A stretch of 64,000 nt of DNA, taken from NCBI GenBank assembly GCA_016946835.1, contig JACVTC010000008.1, positions 1,225,001 through 1,289,000 of the forward strand, in the 5' to 3' direction. Source of the stretch: Neocallimastix lanati (nom. inval.) (Eukaryota > Neocallimastigomycota > Neocallimastigomycetes > Neocallimastigales > Neocallimastigaceae). A program made the position numbers and the translations under genes. Under the pieces are notes generated by a model, which saw only the letters and a program-made list of their open reading frames with translations, had not been told where the DNA came from and searched no databases. Shown here piece by piece: positions 29,673 through 41,526 of the stretch; the stretch's first letter is position 1, and every line of letters begins with the position of its first letter.

Positions 29673-29857
29673 TAAAAAAAATAATAATAAAAAATAATAA
29701 TAATAATAAAACGAATAAATGATAATATTAATAAAATAAAAAAAAAATAAAAAATAAAAAATAAATTCATAATAAAGATATTATAATAAAGAATATAAAA
29801 AAAAATATATGTATATTTAATATAGGTCAAAATTATTTAATTAAAAAAAAATGTATT

Positions 29858-29957
29858 TTAATATAGATCAAAATTATTTGATTAAAAAAAAAAAAGTTAT
29901 ATTATTTGATAAAAATTATATATAAATTTTTTATTAAATAATTTTGATCTATATTAA
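29858..29957. other. 22-bp perfect inverted repeat, 56-nt loop
   Basis: Left arm 29858-29879 (TTAATATAGATCAAAATTAT + TT), exact reverse complement at 29936-29957. The arms contain GATC, and the match is longer than expected for random AT DNA. A direct-orientation variant lies just upstream at 29820-29850. Confidence 0.8.
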
Positions 29958-30160
29958 CCAATATATTATTGATAAAGAATTATTGTTCATAATAATATTT
30001 CTTATTCAAGGATAAAAAAGATATATATATATAATTAAAAAAAAATATATATATATATATATTATAAAGATTATTTAATTAATAAAAAGAAAAAAGATAT
30101 ATATATATTACAGACAAAAATTATTTAATTAAAAATTTCAGTTTCAATAAAATATTTATA

Positions 30161-30191
<31 letters not shown>

Positions 30192-30360
30192 GAAAAGAAA
30201 AATAAAATAAAATAAAATTTCAATTTCCATTTCAATTTCAATTTTAGTATTTAATTTTTTTTTTATTCATAATTTTTTATAAATTACTTTTTTTTCAATG
30301 AAATTGCATTATATATATAATACCTAACCCATGATAAATAATGTAAATTGAATAATTGAG

Positions 30361-30620
30361 TTTCCCAATGTGGCTTGTTTTTTAATAATTAAATAAATAA
30401 TAAGTATTCTTTTTTATTATATATAATTTATTAATAATCAGATGTAAAAATAATTTTTTATAAAAAAAATATTTTTTTATAATTCTTTTTTAATAGAATA
30501 TATTATTATTTCTGTTAAAATAATAATTATTTATATATTTATTTATGATTGTATGGAATATCTTAAAAATGTATGGCTTTAATTTTAAAATGCACGATTG
30601 CGAAATGCACGATCCCCAAT
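30361..30620 (+). repeat. Dispersed AT-rich repeat, copy 2, with GCGAAATGCA box
   Basis: Matches the reverse complement of 1-290. It is bordered on the left by CCCAATGTGGCTTG. On the right it has GTATGGCTTTAATTTTAAAATGCACGA, then GCGAAATGCACGATCCCC. The GCGAAATGCA core also forms the 15-bp units near 896-1290. Confidence 0.6.
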
Positions 30621-30786
30621 GTAAATGGTACACTTTATGAGTACTTCATTATAGCTTTCGTAAGCAATATTAAAATTTGAATTTTTTTTTTTTTACAAAT
30701 AGTAGATGCTAAATAAAACTTTTTTTTTTCTTTTACTGTTGGTTAATATTATTCTATATAATCACTAGTTATTTAAAAGTAATGTG

Positions 30787-30856
30787 GAATATATGTTTTT
30801 GAAAAAATAAAAATAAATATTTTATTACTAATTAAATATATTTGCCTTTTTTTTTA
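30787..30856 (+). repeat. Direct repeat flanking the transferred-gene island, left copy
   Basis: About 70 bp (GAATATATGTTTTTGAAA ... TATATTTGCCTTTTTTTTT) that recurs in the same orientation at 33963-34031 with about three substitutions. Between the copies lie two intronless broken genes. Confidence 0.75.
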
Positions 30857-30962
30857 TGTAATGTATACATTAATACAGTTTGTAAGATGGACCATCCATT
30901 TTTAAAGAATCCATTTTAAAATAATTATATATTTTTACAATTATAAAACATAATAATATAAG

Positions 30963-30995
<33 letters not shown>

Positions 30996-31089
30996 ATTAC
31001 AATAAATTGAATAAACTATACGTTTTATCACTAAATATATTTTATATTATTTTTCTTTTAACTTTATACCTAAGTTATTAATTAAAAAC

Positions 31090-31120
<31 letters not shown>

Positions 31121-31142
31121 GAAAAAGAAAAAGAAAAAGAAA

Positions 31143-31533
31143 ATGGAAACTCCAGCACAAAATTTAATAAAGAATTCAACCCAAGAACCTGTACCGGACA
31201 AAAGAAATAATGACCATGAAGCCGGGGAATATGAAATAACCGGTGGTACTCCATTAAAAAAAAAACCATTGGTGAAGAACACTATAGATGATGGGTTTAG
31301 GACCTACTATGAAATGAGTGATGGGACATGGAGGTGTGATGGGGTAACCTACCACTACCGACTGGAAATATCGGGTCGAATGGCGAATGCTTTAAAAGAC
31401 TCTACTTTCATTTATTTCAGTAATACTAAAGAGATATCATTTCACCGGGCTGTCATGGCCTCTGGTCTTTAGTAGTAATACAAATGACTATTTTCAAAAA
31501 GAAGAGGCTGTTTTTGTAGGATGGGGAAAATAA
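31143..31533 (+). pseudogene. Short bacterial-like protein gene, frameshifted
   Basis: An intronless frame from 31143 runs 109 codons and stops at TAGTAGTAA (31470). One base further on, the reading frame continues in a sensible way: SSNTNDYFQKEEAVFVGWGK, stop at 31531-31533. The family pattern (DGTWRCDG..Y.YRLEISGR..NALKDSTFIYFSN..EISF..A..ASGL then SSN..DYF...EAVFV) matches, from memory, small proteins common in gut Clostridia of unknown function. An extra T in the CTTT run at about 31467-31470 is therefore the likely break. Base composition is richer in GC than the neighbourhood, which supports bacterial origin. A sequencing error in the homopolymer is possible, in which case the gene is intact. 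Function unknown. Confidence 0.6.
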
Positions 31534-31987
31534 TTGTAATTCAAATAAAATCAATAATACTAATACTCAAACAAAAGAAAAGGCTGATAAATAATTCATT
31601 TAATAATTCTATATAGAAAAAAAAAAAAAATTATTATCATTAAAAATATATATTTATTTAAAAATATAATAATAAATTCATATATTTTATTTTTATTAAC
31701 TGTTATTGTTGTTAATATTTATATTATACACACTTACATATATTTATATAAGTAAATATAAATTCGAACTTTTTAATGGTAAGATATTTTTTTATCACAT
31801 AATTATAATGGATATTATTTGGAAATGACATAAATCATTAACAAAATATTAATATATTTCTTTAAAAAAAATATATTAATATTTCGAGATAATTAAAAAA
31901 AAATATTTTAAAATTTATATATATATATATTTTTTCATTTCATTTATTCATTTATTTTTTTTTTTTTTTTTTTTTTTTTTATTTTTA
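31534..31987. other. AT-rich spacer between convergent broken genes
   Basis: No feature beyond A/T runs and a poly-T at about 31957-31980. Confidence 0.6.
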
Positions 31988-33310
31988 CTATTTACACTTT
32001 TCTTCAAAAAATTGAAATAATTCATCAAATTCATTTTTAAAGGAATCAATATATGTTTTATCAACATTTTTAGGATGAAGAATCATAAAATAAATTTTCC
32101 CTTCATTTCTCCAAGCATATTGACATACAAAATATTCTTTTCCACAACCCAAACGTACACCAAATCTTGGATTTATATATCCCTTAAAATGATTTAAATA
32201 GGTGGAGACGACAATATTATTTTTGGAATAGACTGGAATTCCCTGTACTGGGTGAAATTCCAATGTTTCTCTATTTATACTCTGTGCGATCTGTAACATC
32301 ATCGCTAGTCCATCCAACAGTTGAACATCCTTTTTCATTACTTCTTTACAATAGAGAATATCCTTTTCCCAATCGTTTTTTCCTTCTACTATAGGATATC
32401 CACTAAGAGCTCCGAAGAAAAATTGTCTGTTTTTATATTGCTCCTTTGCCAATCTATTCATTCTTGAATCATACATAATATTCGCCACGATAGGATAGTC
32501 ATAATTTAGATGACAGAATTTTCGAAGAGCACGACTCATCGAAGCCATCATGGCGGCTTGAAGAGACAATTTCACCCCTTTTTCCTTCATCATTTTTTCC
32601 GAATAGTTTTCTCAATATTTATCCTCATATTCAAAATATCTTCCAACATAATTTGTTGGAACTTCTATGGTTGGAAGATCCAAAGGAGTATGTTTTGACC
32701 AGGATTCTGGTATTCCGTTTAACAATTCTTTTGGAATTTGTTCAAATTGAAAATTAGATTTTTGACCAAATTCACATAAATCGCAAGGGATGGGGAGAGG
32801 AGGCAAATGTTTATAATTAGTATCCCTGGTGATTATATCCTTTCCCTCATTATCCAAAGATTCAATAGCACTATGCATTACTACTAAAAACATGGATTCC
32901 ACGGTTCGACCATCACAAAGTGTATGACTTATATGTAAAGTGATTCTTGTGATATTCTCTTTGTAGGAGACGTTAATGTACCATAAATGGTTATCATTTT
33001 TATCGGATGGGCTCATATCTTCGATATCTTTCCTCTCTTCATATGGAATTTCAGTTATATTATATTCTGAATCAATGGGTAATTTTATCCATGTTGGTCC
33101 TTTGGCACCTATATTAAATGCGGGGTATTTAGAAGCAATGGATTCAAAGGATGAACGGAATTTTTTTAAATCGATTTTTATTGGTAATTCATCAGAAAGC
33201 GATAACCAAATAAAAGATTCACCATATTCGACGCCATCCATAGGTCGAATAAGATCAGGATTGTTTAAAAGTTCTAAATTGGCTTTTTTTTTATCTTCTG
33301 GAGTGGACAT
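31988..33310 (-). pseudogene. Condensation/acyltransferase-like gene with in-frame TGA
   Basis: Minus-strand frame of 441 codons, open except for one TGA at 32614-32612. The upstream part (233 codons with stop) and the downstream part (201 codons from the ATG at 32593) are in the same frame. The N-terminal part carries HTLCDGR, the HxxxDG motif of the CoA-dependent acyltransferase superfamily (condensation domains, chloramphenicol acetyltransferase, alcohol acetyltransferases). The C-terminal part (STYLNHFKGYINPRFGVRLG) fits the second half of such a fold. Length of about 440 aa suits a stand-alone domain. No introns and moderate GC suggest transfer from bacteria. As written, the protein would be cut in half, so it is probably a pseudogene. 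Substrate unknown. TGA readthrough cannot be excluded. Confidence 0.65.
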
Positions 33311-33331
33311 TTTTAAAATGAGGCTTCACGA

Positions 33332-33420
33332 ATAATTGTGAATATAAGCATATGAATATAAACATGTGAATGTAAACATGTGAATATAAACGTGTGAATA
33401 TAAACATGTGAATATAAACA
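33332..33420. repeat. 14-bp tandem repeat (AACATGTGAATATA)
   Basis: About six units of AACATGTGAATATA with small changes (AAGCATATG, AACGTGTG), immediately upstream of the acyltransferase-like start codon. Confidence 0.85.
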
Positions 33421-33427
33421 TTAAATG

Positions 33428-33675
33428 TGATGTTATATTAAAGAAAATTATAAATTAGTAAAATTATTATGTTATATTAAAGAAAATTATAAATTAGTAA
33501 AATTATTATATATATATTTATATATTTACTAATAAATCAATTTTTATAAATGTTATTATAATTTAATTATGGATAAAATGTATATATATATTTTTTCTTA
33601 TTTACTAATAAATCAATTTTTATAAATGTTATTATGATTTAAATATGGATAAAATGTATATATATATATATATAT
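33428..33675. repeat. Two neighbouring tandem duplications
   Basis: First, a 41-bp unit (TGTTATATTAAAGAAAATTA...) is present twice at about 33429-33509. Second, a roughly 70-bp unit (TTTACTAATAAATCAATTTT...GGATAAAATGTATAT) is present twice at about 33525-33665, with few differences. Confidence 0.8.
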
Positions 33676-33784
33676 TTATTTTAGATGTTAAATTTTAGAA
33701 TATCAGATCAAAAATCAGTTACTATTTATAACCTTTATTTTATAATTCTTTTTATTTTATGTTTATTGTATAAAAAATATATAA

Positions 33785-34245
33785 AGATTATATAATATGA
33801 ATTATATGTATTTCTTTCATCATTTCAACATTAAATCAATATAACACGTGATAATAATCACATGATATAGACTCTATATAACTATTAGTATAATTATTAT
33901 GCATTATATATTTAGTATCATTTACTAAAATGATTGTAAATTGAAAAAAAAAAGTTAATGCTGAATATATGTTTTTGAAATAATAAAAATAAATATTTTA
34001 TTAATAATTTAATATATTTGCCTTTTTTTTTCTTTTATAAATCTTGTATAAAAATATATTAACCTAAAGATTATATAATATGAATTATATGTATTTTATA
34101 TGTATTTCTTTCATCATTTCAACATTAAATCAATATAACACGTGATAATAATCACATGATATAAACTATATAACTATTAGTATAATTATTACGTATTATA
34201 TATTTAGTATCATTTACTAAAATGATTGTAACTTGAAAAAAAAAA
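33785..34245. repeat. ~150-bp direct duplication with CACGTGATAATAATCACATG
   Basis: Segment 33788-33945 recurs at 34070-34240 with a short ATGTATTTTAT insertion and few substitutions. Both copies hold CACGTGATAATAATCACATG, an imperfect dyad with an E-box-like CACGTG. The right copy of the roughly 70-bp repeat (33963-34031) lies between them. Confidence 0.8.
33963..34031 (+). repeat. Direct repeat flanking the transferred-gene island, right copy
   Basis: Matches 30787-30856 in the same orientation. See that entry. Confidence 0.75.
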
Positions 34246-35711
34246 AACAAGTTAAACATTATACAAGAATGATTGGAAAATATATATAATAAATTTATGT
34301 AAATTTATTAATTAATTATAAATAGATTTTTTAATAAAAAATTTATTTTTAAATTCGGTTATCTATGGTTATTCTCAATATTTCATTTAGGCTTTAAATG
34401 AAGTGAAAACCTCCAGAAGTCATTTTAATATAACCAAAGAAAAATCATAGAAAATTTAAATTATATTATAGTATATTATAGTATAATTATATATTAAATA
34501 TCTATAGGAATATTATATAAATATAAATTTTAAATATATTAAATATTTAGGTATATTATATATAATTCTATAAATAAACATTTAGGAATATTATATAATT
34601 ATATATTAAACATTTAGTATATTATATAATTATATATTAAATATCGTATATTATATTAATTACTCTTATTGTGCTCAATTGAATTGTGTTACAAAAGAAA
34701 ATTAATCTATTTAATATACGCTAATATATTAACCACAAATAGTAGCAATACAATTATTATATATCTATAAATTAAATGCTTTATTTTGATAAATTAAATA
34801 ATCTTATTAATTATAAATAAATTCAACCAATAGTCGGTAGAATGAACCGTTTTCTATATAATAAGCTTAAAGTTCAATAAGGTAAGGTGAAAATGGTAAA
34901 TTCAATTATTCCATGTTTTTTTTTATTTTTTATTTTTTATTTTTTATTTTATTTTATTTATATTTATTTTATATTTAATTTTTTTTATTTTATTTTATTT
35001 ATTATTTTATTTCATCTAATCCTTTCATATAGATTTAATTTATATAGATAGATTTATCTATATTTTATTCTATTTTATTTTTATTATTATAAATTAAATT
35101 AAATAACAAAATCTAATATATTAATAGAATTAAATTTTTTTTTTCATTTTTTTTATTATTTATTTTTTAAGAATTTACCGTGAATCTATGAATTTTAATA
35201 AATTAAATAATAAAATCAATATATTTTAATATATTCAAAATTTAATTCATTATCTGTAGTTGAATTAAATTTATTTTATTTATTTAATAAATTATATTGT
35301 AATATATATTAATTATTATTATTTTTTTTTTGTAATTCCCTTTTCTATTTTTTGTATATTAATTAATTTAATTCATATTAATTTTTATTATAAAATAAAA
35401 AAAAAAACAATCGATTTTATATTTAATAAACTTTAGTAATTGTAATATTTTTCAGTACATTCTATATTTTATATTGGCTTTAAATATTTAAAAAAGAAAT
35501 GTCTATATAAAGATATAATAATAAATAATAATTAAGTAATAAATAAATAAATAATTGAATATTAATAAATTCAAAGAAATAATAAATAAATAATAAATAA
35601 ATAAATAACTAATTACTAACTAAATAAATAATTATATATATAAATAAATGACAATAAATAACATATAATTATAAAATTATAAATAGATAGATAAATAAAT
35701 AAATAAATAAC

Positions 35712-35742
<31 letters not shown>

Positions 35743-36453
35743 CTACATACCTAAATAAATGATAATAAATAAATAAATAAATAAATAATGTTAAGAATTT
35801 TAATAATTAATAATTTTCGTTATTAGTTATATATATATATATTTTTTTATTTAAAAAAAAAAAAACAAATATTTAAATTTTTTTTTTTATTTTCTTTTTT
35901 TTTCTTATTCTTTTTTTTTTTTTTTTTAAACTTTAAAAATTTATTTTGGAAATATTAATAAGAAAAAATTGTTCTTCTAAAATTAAAAAGTTAACCAAGT
36001 AATATATATTGTTTATTAAATATCATTTGAATAAATATCAAAAGGTATAAAGAATAGATTTTAAACTGTTAAAATTGTTTAATGGAATAAAATCTTTTTA
36101 AGATTTAAAAAATAAATAAAAATAAATAAAACAAAAATAAATTGATTTAAATTGCTTATATATATATTTATTAATTAAATATTAAGTATTTGAAATAAAT
36201 ACTGATAAGCGTTTAAATTTTTATTTTATTAAATTATTTTTAAGGTAGATTCCAGATATCGGGGCCATTTATTAAACTCTTAATAAAAAAATATATTTTC
36301 TTTTTTTTTATTATAAATAAAGGCTCCAGAACAATTCATATAGAAGTATTTAAAAAAAAAATAAATAATTAAAACAATATAACAATATATCAAATCATAA
36401 ATTGATTTTAAATTACAACACTTAATAATTTACATAAAAAATATATATTCAAA

Positions 36454-39400
36454 ATGTCTACTGAGGTAAAAAAAAAAAAAAGAATAATTTAATTTAATAA
36501 AAATTATATTAAATTTATAAAAGAAAATCAAGAATTGTTCGGTTGAAATATAAAACATAAATATTTATATTTATTTTTCAAATTTAAACTTGAAAATTTA
36601 TTATTAGGATATTGAAAAGAAAATCAATGAAACCAGAAACAAGATTACCGTTGAAACAAAATTGTTTCTTGGTTTAATGAACATGTTTAAAATGTTAAAG
36701 GATAAACATGCTTTACAACAATGTGAAAATCAAATTCAAGAACAAACTAAGCGTTTAGAATTTTTAAAGACTGAACTTGAAAAATTAATTAAAAATAAAG
36801 AAGAAATGGAAAAAGAAATTAATGGTTCAAATAATAATGTTAAAAAAGATAAAATAACTGAATTATCAGAATCAGGTAATAAAAAGATCATAATTAGTAC
36901 TAAAAAGATCAAAATTAATATAAATAAAAAAAATAAATGTCAAAATATTTAATAATAATAATAATTTTTTTTCTTTCGTATTTTATATTAATAATAATAA
37001 AAATAAATTCTAGAAAATATGGTTGCATTTGGTAAGAATATAAATTATATAAATTTATAGTTAAACAAATATTAGTATGGAAGGAAGAATTAATATAAAT
37101 AATTTTGTATTAATACATATATATATAATTTTTATATGATTAAAAAAGATTTCCTTCATAGTCAAAGTACTCTTACTACTGAAAAAATTGCATACAGAAT
37201 GAAGAAGATATATGCAAAATTATTAGTTGAAAATAAATTCAAAGTTGGAGCTGAAAAGGCTATGGAAATTATGAATGCCACTAAAGTTTCAGAAAGTTCA
37301 AATCAATATATTGAAGCTAAGACTAAAGTTAAAGAAAATGAATATAAAATTTTATGTTTAAATAATGCTATGAAAAGATACAAGGGTTTATATCTTGGCC
37401 CTCCAATTGATTTCCAAGCTGAAGGTAATAAAATAAAAGTATTTATATCTAATTTAATGTACTGAATTAAGTAAAACTAATTAAGGTTTATTTTTTTTTA
37501 AATTTGTATTATAAATTTGTGAAAATTAATAATTTTAATTTACAACTAATATTATAAATATTAGTTGAAAAAACTAATGAACATCGTAAGTAAAAATATA
37601 TATATTTATATATTTTAAAATTAAAATAAATAAAAAACAAATAATTTAAATTATTTATATAAATTAATAAAATATAAAAATAATAAATATATTAATAATA
37701 GAAAAACATTCTATTGATGACAAGAATTTAACTAAGAGTGAACAAAAATTAGTTAAAGGTTTAAGTCGTTTACATCCATCTCAAAATGGTAGATTACAAA
37801 TTAAAATTGTTTCAGCTTCTAAACTTAGTACTTTATCAGATGATATGGATTTAAAGGCCATTGTTAGTGTTAATGGTCATCAATTTGCTAATACAACTTC
37901 TAACAGATTCGGTAAATGGAACGAATTCTTTGAAGTTAGTGCTGATAATGATGCTGAAGTTGAAATTATGGTTAAAGAAAATAGTACTTCTGTTGTTGGT
38001 TTAGTATGGTTCAAACCTTCTGAACTTAAAGAAGCTGAAAAACTTAAGAAACTTTCTCATACTGAAGAAGAAGATGATAAATTATATACTTTAAGTTTAG
38101 AACCAGCTGGTGAAATTCAATTAAAAATGAAATATGGTAAGAATTTTTTTTAATAATAATATGAATTATTAATCTAATTGATATAAAGTATATTTTATAT
38201 TAATTTAAATTTTGAATTTTCTTTTTTGTTCGTTTTTGTTTTTACTATTTTCGTTTGTTTTTAACGTTTTTTTTTTTTTTTTGCGTTTTATTATTATTTT
38301 TATTATTATTATTTTTTTATATATATAATACTTTAAATTTATAATAATAATATTATTAATATAAATAATTTTTTAATATCTTTTTTTATAATTCACTTAA
38401 TAAATATATATTATATATAATATATATATTTATAATTTATATAAAATAAATTGTATAAATAATAGTATATGATAAGAAATCAAATGATATTCAAAATGGT
38501 ATTCAACGTAGAAAGGCTGCTCACAAGTTAATCTTAAACAAACAAGGTCACAAATTAGTTTCTATTCAACAATATAACGTTTTCAAGTGTGCTGCTTGTG
38601 GTGAATTAATTTTAAATGCTAACGGTTTACAATGTGTTGAATGTAGATATGTTTGTCATAACCGTTGTGCCTCAATGATTATTGCAAAGTGTATTACTAA
38701 GGGTACTCATGATCGTAATGAAGATAAAGATAGTGTTAATATATTCATTTCTAATTATAATATTCCACATAGATTCAAGCCAAGTACCAATTTCACTGGT
38801 GCTTTCTGTTGTCATTGTGGTTTATTATTACCATTAGGTAAGAATCAAATAAGTAAGTGTTCAGAATGTGGAAAAACATGTCACAATGAATGTAAGGTTT
38901 TACTTCCAAATCTTTGTGGTATGTCTAATGAAATGGCCAAGTCCTTCATGAGTGCTATTGAAAAGTCTGAACAAGAAAAGAGACTTAACAAGGTTGAAGC
39001 TTTACGTAAGCATCATACTATTTTAGTTGCCTCTACTTCTGTTAAGGCTCCAAAGAAGAATATTAAACCACCAACTTTAGATGACTTCCACTTCATTACC
39101 GTATTAGGTCGTGGTAGTTTCGGTAAGGTTATGTTAGCCGAAGAAAAGGCATCTAAGAAGCTTTTCGCTATTAAGATGTTAAAGAAACAATATATTGTTG
39201 AAAAGGATGAAGTTCACAGTATGATGTCTGAAAAGTCTGTTTTCTTAACTGTTTCTTCTATTAATCACCCATTCTTAGTTAATCTTCACTCCTGTTTCAC
39301 TAGTGATTCTAGAATCTATTTCGTTATGGAATATGCTCAAGGTGGTGATTTAATTTACCACGTTCGTCAAAGAAACTTCACTCACACTAGAGCCAAGTTC

Positions 39401-39844
39401 TACTTATGTGAAGTTTTATTAGCTTTAGAATATCTTCACAAGAAGAACATTATTTATCGTGATTTAAAGTTAGATAATATTTTATTAACTAACGAAGGTC
39501 ACGTTAAGATTACTGATTATGGTTTATGTAAGGAAAATATGGATGTCTCTACTACCACTACTACTTTCTGTGGTACTCCAGAATTTATGGCTCCAGAATT
39601 ACTTAAGGGTCATCCATACACTCGTGCTGTTGATTGGTGGACTTTTGGTGTTTTAACTTATGAAATGTTAGTTCGTGGTGCTCCATTCAAGGGTAATGAT
39701 GATGAAGAACTTTTCCGTAATATTATAGAATCTCAACCATTCTATCCACAACATATGGGTCGTGAAGCTATTCAATTAACCTCATTAGTAAATAATCAAA
39801 AAAAAAAAAATTTTTTTTTTATTATTAATATATACATTTATCTA

Positions 39845-39895
<51 letters not shown>

Positions 39896-40445
39896 TGTTT
39901 TAATAAATTTAATTATTTATAAATTTATTAAGTAATTTTATTTTTATTTTTATTTTTATTTTTTAATAATTTAAATTATTATCATCAATAGTTATTAATG
40001 AAGGATCCAAGAAAGCGTTTAGGTGCCTCCCAAGCTGATGCTCAAGAAGTTAAGAGTCATCCATACTTCAAGGAAGTCGACTGGCAAGCTATGCTTGAAA
40101 AGAGAGTTCCAGTTCCATATGTTCCAAAATTCGTTAGTATCTTAATATATAATAAATATATAATAAAATATATATTATAATCTATAAAATTTTTATAATT
40201 GTGTTTATATATTAAATAATGTCTATTTTAAATCTATTGAAATATATTTATACTAATATAATATCGATTTAATTTCATTTAAAATTTAATAGAAAGGTAA
40301 GATGGATGTTTCTCACTTTGATGAAGAGTTTACTAATGAACCAATTCAATTATCTCCAATTCAATGTCACTTAAATGCCAACGAACAAGAATTATTCAGA
40401 GGATTTACTTATGTTAATCCATTAATGGGTGAAGAAAGTAAATAA
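36454..40445 (+). CDS. PKC1: Fungal protein kinase C (Pkc1)
   Basis: Ser/Thr kinase that in fungi is activated by Rho1 and drives the cell-wall integrity MAP kinase pathway. Exons: 36454-36465, 36608-36875, 37014-37031, 37149-37424, 37565-37585, 37702-38136, 38466-39787, 39992-40132, 40293-40445. The sum is 2646 nt (881 aa), in frame. Domains: two HR1 coiled-coil Rho-binding repeats (about 5-95 and 100-190); a C2 domain (about 235-340); two C1 zinc domains (about 372-421 and 445-495, each with H-x12-C-x2-C spacing at the start); an AGC kinase (about 551-805) with GRGSFG 558-563, Lys580, YRDLKLDN (Asp676), DYG 694-696, and an activation loop ending FCGTPEFMAPE. A C-terminal AGC tail has turn motif LSPIQ and hydrophobic motif FRGFTYV. 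DYG in place of DFG is normal for fungal Pkc1. Shorter than yeast Pkc1, mainly in linkers. Codons in exon 7 favour C-ending forms, which suggests good expression. Confidence 0.96.
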
Positions 40446-41200
40446 ACATATTCAACTTAGAGATCAGTCGATAAAGGAAGGAAGAAAAAAAAATTATAAA
40501 AAATAAAAAAAAAAAAAGGATTTAAATATTTATTTATTTATAATTATATAAAAAAAATATAAGTGTATAGTTAAGAATTAAATATTAAATAATATGATAA
40601 AAAATTATAAAACGAAACCAAGTAACAAATTAACAAAAAAAAAATTTTTTTTTATAAATACCTTTTTATTAATTAGTAATATCTTCATAATATATATATC
40701 TTTCTATTTTAATAAGATTATTATTAATTTTTTTTTTTTTTTTCGTAAAATAATTTTTTTAAAAAAAAAATACAAAAAACAAAAAACAAAAAAACAAAAT
40801 ATAATATATATAATAAAATAGTATATATGTATATTTTTTTTTTTATTTTTAATAAATTTAATTATAATAAATTCATATCATAAATTAAGAAAATAAATTA
40901 ATATAAAAATTATTCCCTGATAATATAATTTTTAAAATTAAGAAAATAAATTATTATAAAATATAATCCCTAATAATATAATAATTTTGCGAATTATAAA
41001 TAAATAAATAAGTAAATAAATATAAAAATAATGATAATAAAAAAAGAAGTAAATAAATAATTAATTAGGAAAAATAAAAATTAATAAAACTATTAATAAT
41101 TTAAAAATAAAATAAAATAAAATAAAAAATAAAATAAAAAATAAAATAAAAAATAAAAAAAATAAAAAAGTATATTGGTATATTTATATATTTTATTATT
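40446..41200. other. AT-rich spacer after Pkc1
   Basis: A/T runs and imperfect duplications (two AATTAAGAAAATAAATTA-like segments near 40884 and 40935) and AAAAT arrays near 41105-41165. No gene seen. Confidence 0.6.
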
Positions 41201-41405
41201 ATTATTATTATTACCTATAAATATATAAATGTATATTATTATTATTATTATTACCTATAAATATATAAATGTATATTATTATTATTATTATTACCTATAA
41301 ATATATAAATGTATATTATTATTATTATTATTATTACCTATAAATATATAAATGTATATTATTATTATTATTATTATTACCTATAAATATATAAATGTAT
41401 ATTAA
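41200..41405. repeat. 40-43 bp tandem repeat (ACCTATAAATATATAAATGT)
   Basis: Five units with ACCTATAAATATATAAATG starting at 41213, 41253, 41293, 41336 and 41379. The period grows from 40 to 43 because the internal ATT trinucleotide run gains one repeat. Confidence 0.9.
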
Positions 41406-41526
41406 TGAAGATTCATCACTTATATAATATATTTTTCTATATATTATTCTAAGATAAATTTATATATATGTAATAAAATATGCTTCCCATATATAAATGT
41501 ATATTAATGAAGATTCATCACTTAGG
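41391..41526. repeat. Direct repeat at the edge of a LINE remnant
   Basis: The segment ATATAAATGTATATTAATGA AGATTCATCACTTA occurs at about 41391-41424 and again at about 41490-41525. The second copy runs straight into LINE sequence (GGTATTAGAGG). Confidence 0.75.

Larger units (their letters stand above)
27348..31142. other. Long repeat-rich intergenic region
   Basis: About 3.8 kb between the divergent starts of the Doa10 gene and the short gene at 31143, with no supported gene. It contains several tandem arrays, a 22-bp inverted repeat, a dispersed repeat and poly-A tracts, listed separately. A somewhat less AT-rich patch at 27968-27992 (GATTCGACGATCCAGTAGACTG) is unexplained. Confidence 0.6.
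33311..36453. other. Long repeat-rich intergenic region before Pkc1
   Basis: About 3.1 kb with no supported gene. It contains several short duplications (listed separately), AAAT runs at about 35550-35790 and T-rich runs. A less AT-rich patch at 36244-36350 (GGTAGATTCCAGATATCGGGGCC, GGCTCCAGAAC) may be part of the Pkc1 leader or promoter. Confidence 0.6.

Noticed and set aside
31988-33310. TGA used as a sense codon (alternative genetic code)
   Set aside because: No other gene in the window has an in-frame TGA, and the surrounding models all work with the standard code. A nonsense change is simpler.
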